From Chrysochromulina parva (Eukaryota > Haptophyta > Prymnesiales > Chrysochromulinaceae): 17,869 nucleotides of DNA. The notes under the pieces were generated by a model, which saw only the letters and a list, made by a program, of their open reading frames with translations, was not told the DNA's origin and searched no databases. The stretch is taken from positions 1-17,869 of the forward strand of contig PJAB01001048.1 in NCBI GenBank assembly GCA_002887195.1, written 5' to 3'. Each line of letters begins with the position of its first letter. The stretch's first letter is position 1. The translations under genes and the position numbers were made by a program. Shown here piece after piece: positions 8,030-14,618 of the stretch.

Positions 8030-10237
8030 TTAGAGTTTGAGCTCAAAGCCAGACCGCCCCTCGATTGCTTTGCGCAACACTTCCTCACCCTCGGCACGCA
8101 CAGCGTTCCACCGAACGTCTGCCCGCGTCAACGAGACGTTGACACGCAAGGCGTCAGCGGCCGCTTTGGCACCCTCTGTACCGATCTTGTTGTTCAACAA
8201 CCTGCAGGCACACACCCCAGAAAATACATGTCAGGTGCCAGCAGAGCTCAGGTGCTCAGGTGGCGAGGAGTGGTACAATCTGTTCAGTTCGAATAGGGCA
8301 GCTTACGATAAATTAGTCAGCGAGCTATTGACTGCGAGCGCCGATGCGAGAGATTTGGCGCCTCCCTGATCAATGTCGTTGGAACTCAACCTGACGGAGA
8401 GTGGGAAGAGCAGCTCAGGTGAAGCTCAGATCAATATGGGGGCAGCTCGGATGGATCCAACTTACCACAAATTGGTGAGCGAGCCGCTGACGGCGATGTA
8501 CTCTGCCAACGGTTTGATGCTTGCCTTGATGCCATCCTCAGCATGGAGATCCCAAGTGGAGATCATGCTTACCTTACTGTCGCGCAGTGCTGTGAAGATG
8601 GCAGTCCACCCTTTGGCGCCAAGACGATTGCTCTGTAGATTGCACTCCGTCAGCGAGCCTTTGGCAGCGCAAAGGGCGCCGATCGCCTTTGCGCCGTCTG
8701 GGCCAATGCCGTTGCCCCCAAGGTCCAGCTCCTGAACCTTGCTCGCCGTGTTCTCGCGCAGTGCGTCGCAAATCGCGGTGGCACCCTGGTCGCCCAGCTG
8801 GTTGGAGCCGACCCACATTTTGGTCAACGTGGAATTGGCGGCAAGTGCCTTAGCCAATACCGCCGCTCCCTTTGGGCCGAACTTGGTTGACGACCTCAAC
8901 TTGTTGCTCAGGTCAAGCATGCTGAGGCTCTTACTCTGTTTGATACCAACCGAGAGTGCCTCCACACCTTCGTTGCCCAGGTGATTGTCTCCGAGCGAGA
9001 GGTGTGTCAGCGAGCCCATCGCAGGAATCAGATAGGCGACGAGCATAGCTGCAGGCCCGTGGAGCTTCTTCTGGGACAAGTTGAGCTCCGTGATGCTGTC
9101 CTCACGCATGTGCAGCAACGTGATGCTGTCTTCGCGCATGTGCTGCACTGGAATGCCGCAAACGAGTCCCGAACCCGCACAGGCAACGGCTGCGATCGTC
9201 AACCTCAACGGCGGCTCTCCCTCGCCTGAGAAGCAGCTGCCCCCTGAAGGGTGGCGCCAGTCGCCAAGCCCGTTTTGCACTTCCGCGGCCCGGACTTTAG
9301 CCACGTCCACCACAAATCCATAGCCATGGAGGCGTGCCAGTCCAGGTAGCATCCGCCCCGCTACGGCAACCTCCCACGGCCGGCCGGCCTCGATGAGCTG
9401 CTCGACGTCGAGGTCGGTGATGTCATCCAGACGTGTGGGTGCCGGCTGCCCGTCGCGGCGGCACAGGCGCGAGCAGAGGACGCGTCGTGCCAGCGCACGC
9501 CACGATCGATTGACGCCCTTGAGCTCGGCCAACGTGGCCACGTCCACCAAGGCCAGAGCAGCCTCCTTGGCATCCTCCGTGGCGGTCATCTCCGAGAGGA
9601 AGGTCTGCCGCAGCAGTGCGGGCGATGCTCCGAAGTTGGCCTGTTTCGGCGCCTCGCAGCTTTCTGGGGCAAACGTGGGTTCGGCGATTGACGCCGCGTC
9701 TTCCTCTGCGCTGCCAAAGTCGCCATCCGCGCCGAGCAGCGCGCAGAGTTCGTGAGCGCACTTGCCGTTGAGCCGCGAGGCGATGGCACACTGGATGTGC
9801 TCGAGCGCCCTCGAGGCATCGAGAAAGAGGGTGCCCTCGACGAGCTCGACCAGCTGCGATACAGAGCGCTCGTCGGCACTTAGCCATGTGGAGTCAGGAT
9901 CATTCAGCAACCCCAGCATGCAAAGCGTCGTGGCCGTCATTGTCGGCACTGGGTACACGCCATCTTCGGGAGGGGCGTCGTCCATGAGATCCTTCAAAGT
10001 GCCCGCGAGTCGGGCGGCCTCGCGCGACCACGTGACCTCCTCTCCCCCTCGCGCTCGCACACGGATGCGCTCGTCGCCCGTGCCCATGGCGTGCTCCTGT
10101 TCAAAATCTGCAGCTTGGTCGGCCTCCGTGGCCGTCGAAGGCCGGCCATGCTTGGAAAGAGCGGCGCTGGTGTTGGGTGCGTCAATTGTGGTCATCGTGT
10201 CGGACGCGTCGTTGAATGTACCCAGAGCTTGTGACAT
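8030..10237 (-). CDS. SKP1-like / F-box-like / leucine-rich-repeat fusion protein, three exons
   Basis: Proposed exons in transcription order are 10237-8466, 8390-8307 and 8201-8030, giving 675 aa. Residues about 56-188 resemble SKP1: a BTB-like part with SREAARLAGTLKDLMDD, then LVELVEGTLFLDA...IASRLNGKCAHELCALLG, like the SKP1 region that contacts the F-box. Residues about 223-260 look like an F-box (ALVDVATLAELKGVNRSWRA). From about residue 374 there are 28-residue leucine-rich repeats of the ribonuclease-inhibitor/NLR type (LxLxxNxLGxxGAxAL). SKP1 and F-box proteins are normally separate SCF subunits with LRRs as substrate receptor; here they appear in one chain. Residues near 366-380 hold a duplicated HMREDSIT. 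The start at 10237 has a weak context; ATG 10195 is an alternative. It is divergent from the HEPN-like gene. Confidence 0.82.
8202..8306 (-). other. Intron 2 of the SKP1/F-box/LRR gene (105 bp)
   Basis: The donor is GTAAGC directly after exon 2, and the acceptor is TGTGTGCCTGCAG ending at 8202. It is phase 2, like intron 1, so exon 2 (84 bp, 28 codons) is a symmetrical cassette of one leucine-rich repeat. The joined protein reads SLTNLSLLNNKIGTEGAK and ends at a TAA at 8032-8030. Confidence 0.82.
8391..8465 (-). other. Intron 1 of the SKP1/F-box/LRR gene (75 bp)
   Basis: On the minus strand the donor is TTGTG followed by GTAAGT, and the acceptor is a C/T-rich run ending in CAG just before 8390. 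The unspliced frame ends at once in TAA inside the donor. Splicing restores the repeat consensus across the junction (SLTNLWLSSNDI). The intron is phase 2. Confidence 0.85.
9090..9149 (-). repeat. 30-bp direct duplication inside the SKP1/F-box/LRR gene
   Basis: Two adjacent 30-bp units, gtgatgctgtcctcacgcat and following against gtgatgctgtcttcgcgcat and following, differ at a few positions. They encode HMREDSIT twice in succession just before the first clear leucine-rich repeat. The reading frame is kept. Confidence 0.9.
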
Positions 10238-10404
10238 GAACACGCCGAGCCTCTACGCAGGCCTGGCATAAATGCTCAACTATCTAGAAATTTACGCATT
10301 TCGAGCGAACATGCATGCAGGCTTTTCTTTTCCAATCAACATTTTAGCAAAGCACAGAGGTCGCTTGGCGAGACTTGCGATGTTCACTTTCACAGAATTC
10401 TCAA
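10238..10404. promoter_or_regulatory. Divergent intergenic region, SKP1/F-box/LRR gene / HEPN-like gene
   Basis: This is the most A+T-rich stretch in this part of the window, about 167 bp between two head-to-head starts. It includes tctagaaatttacgcatttc near 10283 and a pyrimidine run, cttttcttttcc, near 10323. No named element was identified. The two genes probably share it as a bidirectional promoter. Confidence 0.5.
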
Positions 10405-12102
10405 ATGCTAAGGGCCACCATTCCGATGGAGGACGCGCTGCCCGATGGTGACCTGAACCGGTGGATGGACGCGCTGCCCGAACATCGACCGGCACGCCTC
10501 GTGTTATACCGAGGCCTGCACGCTGAGTATGATGGCCTCAGGAGCGAGATGCGTGCAGCGAAAAAGCTTGGAGCGACCATGAATCAGGACCTGAGACAGG
10601 ATTTGCTGGATCGGATCGGTGATTGGGACGAACGTTTGAGCTCTTACATTCGAGAGTTTCCTGATTCAGATTTGGCCGTCACGATGCAGCGTACGTTTGC
10701 GGAATCCTTCCAGCGCTTTGATGACGCAACCGGACCGGCTGCGCGGGCGGCCGCAGCGCAACTCTTGTCCGTGGAGGCGAAGGTGGCCGCGGAGGCGAAG
10801 GCGGCAGAGGAGGCAGCAGCGGAGGCGAAGGCGGCAGAGGAGGCAGCAGCGGAGGCGAAGGCGGCAGAGGAGGCGAAGACGGCCGCGGAGGCGAAGGCGG
10901 CCGCGGAGGCAAAGGCGGCAGAGGAGGCGGCAGAGGAGGCACTGGCGGCGGTGAAGGCAATGGCGGCCGCGGAGGCGACGGCGGCCTCGGAGGCGAAGGC
11001 AGCCGCGGAGGCGACGGCTGCCGCCGAGGCAGCGCAGGCCAAGGCGGCCGCCGAATCTAGGGCTACCGCTGAGGCCAAGGCGGCCGCAGAATCGTCCCGC
11101 CCTGCTGGCGGCGGTTTGACATCGGAGCAAAGGGCTCGGATGGAGGCGAATCGCGCCGCTGCCGAAGAGCGCCGGCAGGTGGGCGCCAAGGCGAAGCGGG
11201 CGGACCACAGCGGCGCACCTCGTCCTTCACAGGTGTTCTCTGACGGAACCATGGGGGCGGCTCACAGAGGTGCCGGCGGCCCAGTGAGTAACGGCAGCAG
11301 CTCAATAGGCTGTAGCCGCGCCCTGGGCTCCAATAGGCATAGGGATGGCGATGGCACTGATGCCGCCTCCGTTGCCGTTGCCGCCGCCGCCTCGGCTTCC
11401 GTTGCCGACGCCCCCGCCCCCGCTGCTGTCGTCACCTTTCCGTCGGCGTTTTCACAGGTGGTGCACGACGCATGTTCGTATGACGATGAGGATGAGCACG
11501 CGAGAACGCAGCGCAAACGGCAAAGCCAGATGCGTGACTTTGCGCTGAGCGTCGAGAAGAAGCTGCTGGAGTACTTTGGCATGGGGGGTAGTACGATGAT
11601 GATGGGTCAATTACTGTCGACGCTCGAGAAAGAGCCGTATGGCTTGCGCCGCCACAAGCCACACCTATTCTCGGCGCTCCGTGAGGTACAAACCTGGCGC
11701 AACATTTCGTCGCATCCGACCGGTCGCGAACTGCCGAGCGATGCAGAGATGGAGCCTGTGCTGCAGCTCGTTTTGAACCTGCTCTTGAATTCGGAAGATT
11801 TTTCGGGCAAGTGGGCAGGGCTAAGCGAGGCTGCGCCACCTATACAACCTTTGATGGCGCGCGCTCTCGTGAGCGCACAGCTTCCTCCGCACGCACCAAA
11901 CCCGACGCTGCCACGACCCCCGCGCCCACCATACGCGCCACCCCCGCCCGCACTGCTCCCACAAAGCAGCCAGCCTCCTCACGCGCCCTCTCGGCTTGGT
12001 CACGACCTAAGATACGGTGTGCCGCCGCAGCTCCTACAACCTCCGCCATCGGCACCGCAGCACAGGGGTCAGCACAGGGGGGGGCAGCCGCACCGCTGGT
12101 AA
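10405..12102 (+). CDS. Alanine-rich helical protein with RPA-binding-like motif and HEPN-like RNxxxH domain
   Basis: The frame gives 565 aa from ATG 10405 (ATG 10426 is an alternative). In order: a helical N-terminal region with many acidic and aromatic residues (1-115); a long Ala/Glu/Lys repeat tract (about 121-230) likely to be one extended helix; LTSEQRARMEANR (238-250), which resembles the replication protein A-binding helix of SMARCAL1-type proteins; a low-complexity Ala/Ser stretch; then a helical domain (about 375-462) containing RNISSH at 432-437. RNxxxH is the catalytic signature of HEPN ribonucleases, and the segment before and after it is helical as in that fold. The last 90 residues are Pro-rich. 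Function is not known to me. HEPN membership is a motif-level inference. It is divergent from the LRR gene. Confidence 0.75.
   Translation: MLRATIPMEDALPDGDLNRWMDALPEHRPARLVLYRGLHAEYDGLRSEMRAAKKLGATMNQDLRQDLLDRIGDWDERLSSYIREFPDSDLAVTMQRTFAESFQRFDDATGPAARAAAAQLLSVEAKVAAEAKAAEEAAAEAKAAEEAAAEAKAAEEAKTAAEAKAAAEAKAAEEAAEEALAAVKAMAAAEATAASEAKAAAEATAAAEAAQAKAAAESRATAEAKAAAESSRPAGGGLTSEQRARMEANRAAAEERRQVGAKAKRADHSGAPRPSQVFSDGTMGAAHRGAGGPVSNGSSSIGCSRALGSNRHRDGDGTDAASVAVAAAASASVADAPAPAAVVTFPSAFSQVVHDACSYDDEDEHARTQRKRQSQMRDFALSVEKKLLEYFGMGGSTMMMGQLLSTLEKEPYGLRRHKPHLFSALREVQTWRNISSHPTGRELPSDAEMEPVLQLVLNLLLNSEDFSGKWAGLSEAAPPIQPLMARALVSAQLPPHAPNPTLPRPPRPPYAPPPPALLPQSSQPPHAPSRLGHDLRYGVPPQLLQPPPSAPQHRGQHRGGQPHRW
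10765..11094 (+). repeat. Ala-rich coding repeat tract
   Basis: Imperfect gcg/gag/gcg/aag-type triplets run for about 330 bp. Within it, the 30-bp unit gcggcagaggaggcagcagc plus ggaggcgaag occurs twice exactly (10801-10830, 10831-10860) and then begins a third time. The tract encodes (A/E/K)-rich helix. Its purine-rich strand gives long false frames on the other strand. Confidence 0.9.
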
Positions 12103-12726
12103 GCGCGCAGCCACCGCCGGTGTTTCACAGCGCACAGAGACATACGGGGCAGGCGGCGTCAAAAAGGTGCGCGTCTCAGAAAATGTGAATGTGTCTATCG
12201 TTATGGCGTGGTACTTGTAGTCCGCATCTGAGCTGCCGTGGCAGGGCGACAGAAGCCCGGAGCCGGTAGCGGTCGCGCACGGAAACACCGCGATCTAGTT
12301 GTAGTTCCGGAGTTGCAAGTTCTCATCGTCCGGTCGGACGCGACGACGCACGAGTCGATTACCCCCGAGTCGCGACGACGCGCACAAGGACGCGCAACCA
12401 TGTACACGGCAACCCCCGTGAAGAACAACGCAAACCGCAACTTCTGGATCAAATTTCCACCGCTCTTGTTCCGAACCTGAGTCATGACACGCGTTCCCGC
12501 GTGCAAATAGAATAGATCTGCAAGATCCGCACAGTACAGACTACAGTGTGTCGTACGGTAGCGCGCGCGCGCCCCGCCGAGCTTTCGCCATTCCTATTTG
12601 TGTTCCCGACTCGTTCAGAAGACAGCCACAGAGACCTCCGACCAAGCTACATCCCCAACGCTGGCTCCCGTGATTATCATGCAGTTCGATCCCGAGGTGC
12701 TGGCCGAGTTCAATGGCACTGCGCCG
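12103..12726. other. Convergent intergenic region without recognised gene
   Basis: About 620 bp lie between two convergent stops. Short open stretches exist (for example 12238-12480 plus) but start at non-ATG codons and show no domain or codon pattern. An alternating CG run is near 12560. gttcgatccc near 12683 resembles a tRNA T-loop but has no pairing stem. I see nothing else; both 3' untranslated regions must be here. Confidence 0.6.
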
Positions 12727-14433
12727 CTACAAGACCGGGGGCTTGGCCATGATCGTGTTCTCGGGCTTCATGAGGGAGGCACCCAGCTCGGAGTCTATCT
12801 TGTCTTTCTTCTCCTCCTCCTTCGTCTTCTTCTTGCCGCTGCCAAAGAATGACTTCTTCTTCTTCTCCTCCTCAGTCTCGGGCCCGTCTCGGGCCGGGCC
12901 GTAGGTGGGCGCGATGGAGGTGCCGGTGCCGGACCACGCGTTTTCGCCGAACTGGGGCCCATCGAGAACGCGTGGTTCGCCATACTGGGGCATCGGCGGG
13001 GCCGCTGGCGCAGGGGCCGCTGGCATCGCCGATGCCAGAGCCATACCTCCATACATGCCACCCGCTGGCGCCGCGGGGGGCGCTGGCGGCATCGCCGATG
13101 CCAGGGCCATACCTCCGAACATGCCGCCCGCGCTCGCTGTGCTTGGCGAGGGTGCTGTCATGCCACCGCCGCTGACGAACCCGAGGCCGCCGCCGCCGCT
13201 CGGCGCGGCCGGAGATTGGGGAGATTTGCCCATCTCCTCAAGGAGCTTGCGGCGTATGCCGATGGAGATGCCCATCTCTTTGAAATCGTCCTCTGTGAGC
13301 AAGCGCAACTCCGCGACCGAGTCGATGTCATTCTCGAGCAGCTTCGGGAGCAGTTTGTCACGCAGCCCGAGGCGGTTGAGCAGCTCCTCGAGGTCAGGCG
13401 CGGCGCTGCCCGAGGGGACGGCAGCACCCGAGCCGGTCTTGTCCAGAAGAGACACATCGCCGACGATCGTGGCTGGGTTGATCAGGCCGCCCATCGCTCC
13501 CATCATGCCCATCGGCGGCTGCATCACGCCGCCACCCATCATGCCCATCTGGCCTTGCATGCCCATCATGCCGCCCATCATTCCTGGAACCATGCCGCCG
13601 CCCATCATGCCGCCCCCCATCATACCCGGATGCATGCCGCCGCCCATCATGCCCCCCCCCATCATGCCGCCCCCCAACATACCGTAGCCCCCCCCCATCT
13701 GATTTTGGGCCGCCTGGGCCACCGCGGCCGCCTGGGCCGCCGCGGCCGCCTGGGCAGCCGCGGCCGCCTTGGCCTTCTCCTCCTGCTCGAGCTGCCGCGC
13801 GAACGCTTCGGCCTGCAGCTGCTTCTGCCTCGCCAGCTCCTGCTGCTGCTGCTGCTGCTCAGCCATGAGCCGCTCGCCCACCTGCAGGCGCGCTATCTGC
13901 CGTTCCGCCTTCTGCCGTGCGTGCATCGCCTTGCACTGCTCCAACTCCGCCTCCGCCGCCTGTCGACTGGCGAGCGCTGTCTGGATGCGCAGCTCTGCCT
14001 CGCTCGCCGCTCGGTTGAGTTCGAGCATCTTGTGCTCTGCCTTGACGACCGCCTCCTTGGCACGACGGAGCGCCTCCTCCGCCTGCACCGCTTCCTTGCG
14101 CGTCGTCTCCGCTTCGAGCTTGGCGACCGCAGCCTCATCGGACGCCTTGGCTGACTTGGCCTTGGCGCCGTCTAGGCCGTTCTCGGCCCGTTCGAACGCT
14201 GCTTTGGCGGGCGCTTCCGCCGCGTCGAGCTGCGCACGCACGTTTGACTGGTCCTTCATCGGTAGTGAATCGACAAAGGCCTTGAGTTTCGCGAGCCGCT
14301 CCTCCGCGTTGGGAACTACCGGTCCTTGAGGTTGCGGAGGTGGAGGAGGGGCCGTTGGTGGGCCTCCGCCGAAGGCTTGCGCGAACGGGTCAGCGCCAGC
14401 ACTGCTCACATCTACGAAGCCGAAGGCACTCAT
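12727..14433 (-). CDS. SAM-domain protein with coiled coil and Met/Gly-rich tract
   Basis: ATG 14433 gives 568 aa; an earlier in-frame TTG was not used. Domain order: a short Pro-rich N-terminus; Ala/Glu/Gln-rich coiled coil (about 44-243) with a Gln run near 193-199; a Met/Gly-rich tract (about 246-316) of GGGMM repeats; a SAM domain (about 347-401) with LEELLNRLGL, LLENDIDSVAELRLLTEDD and FKEMGISIGIRRKLLEEM; a Gly/Ala/Pro/Met-rich stretch with a 22-residue tandem duplication; and a Lys/Glu-rich tail. SAM domains often self-associate or bind other SAM domains or RNA. Together with a coiled coil and low-complexity tract this suggests a multivalent scaffold, which is inference. No targeting peptide or membrane span was seen. 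It is divergent from the HAD gene. Confidence 0.87.
   Translation of the reverse strand: MSAFGFVDVSSAGADPFAQAFGGGPPTAPPPPPQPQGPVVPNAEERLAKLKAFVDSLPMKDQSNVRAQLDAAEAPAKAAFERAENGLDGAKAKSAKASDEAAVAKLEAETTRKEAVQAEEALRRAKEAVVKAEHKMLELNRAASEAELRIQTALASRQAAEAELEQCKAMHARQKAERQIARLQVGERLMAEQQQQQQELARQKQLQAEAFARQLEQEEKAKAAAAAQAAAAAQAAAVAQAAQNQMGGGYGMLGGGMMGGGMMGGGMHPGMMGGGMMGGGMVPGMMGGMMGMQGQMGMMGGGVMQPPMGMMGAMGGLINPATIVGDVSLLDKTGSGAAVPSGSAAPDLEELLNRLGLRDKLLPKLLENDIDSVAELRLLTEDDFKEMGISIGIRRKLLEEMGKSPQSPAAPSGGGGLGFVSGGGMTAPSPSTASAGGMFGGMALASAMPPAPPAAPAGGMYGGMALASAMPAAPAPAAPPMPQYGEPRVLDGPQFGENAWSGTGTSIAPTYGPARDGPETEEEKKKKSFFGSGKKKTKEEEKKDKIDSELGASLMKPENTIMAKPPVL
13022..13130 (-). repeat. Tandem duplication in the SAM protein gene
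   Basis: ggcatcgccgatgccag and following at 13022-13062 recurs at 13088-13130, 66 bp away. The two copies encode GGMYGGMALASAMP and GGMFGGMALASAMP. The shift is a multiple of three, so the frame is unbroken. Confidence 0.85.
13486..13698 (-). repeat. Met/Gly-rich coding repeat
   Basis: Short units of the form catcatgccgcc, with cytosine runs of up to nine, encode GGGMMGGGM-type sequence over about 71 residues. Unit number probably varies between strains because such tracts slip readily. Cytosine runs also make sequencing error possible, but the frame is intact on both sides. Confidence 0.9.
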
Positions 14434-14618
14434 GTGTGTATGTTTGATGGGCAAACTACGGCGACGCCGGATGAAGACACCGGGGCGACGCCGGAAAAAA
14501 CGTGACCCTGCTCAGTAACGGTCACGCCAGGGAGGGGTGAAGTCCGCAGAAACTGGACGACTCGTTGCGACGAAAAGGATTCCCCTCCGATCACAATATC
14601 CAAGATCCACCAGAGAGG
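14434..14618. promoter_or_regulatory. Divergent intergenic region, SAM gene / HAD nucleotidase gene
   Basis: About 185 bp separate the two head-to-head starts. It contains a duplicated cggcgacgccgga-like segment (near 14459 and 14488) and gtcacg / cgtgac copies around 14501-14526 that form an inverted repeat about the ctcagtaac centre. No TATA-like box was identified. Probably a shared promoter. Confidence 0.45.

Noticed and set aside
7951..8097. N-terminal extension of the GT47 protein
   Set aside because: It needs a GTG start and overlaps the last exon of the LRR gene. The ATG at 7950 directly precedes a signal-peptide-like stretch.
8462..10243. LRR gene ending at the TAA next to 8462
   Set aside because: The TAA is part of a GTAAGT donor, and two further repeat-coding exons follow in matching phase.
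10644..11252. Ala/Ser-rich frame on the minus strand
   Set aside because: It mirrors the Ala/Glu repeat of the plus-strand gene; no independent feature supports it.
12675..12705. Possible tRNA T-arm (gttcgatccc)
   Set aside because: The bases on either side cannot form the T-stem, and no acceptor or anticodon arm was found nearby.
12905..14154. Pro/Met- and His-rich frames on the plus strand (12905-13687, 13216-14154)
   Set aside because: They are antisense to the SAM-domain gene, and the composition is explained by its Met/Gly repeats.
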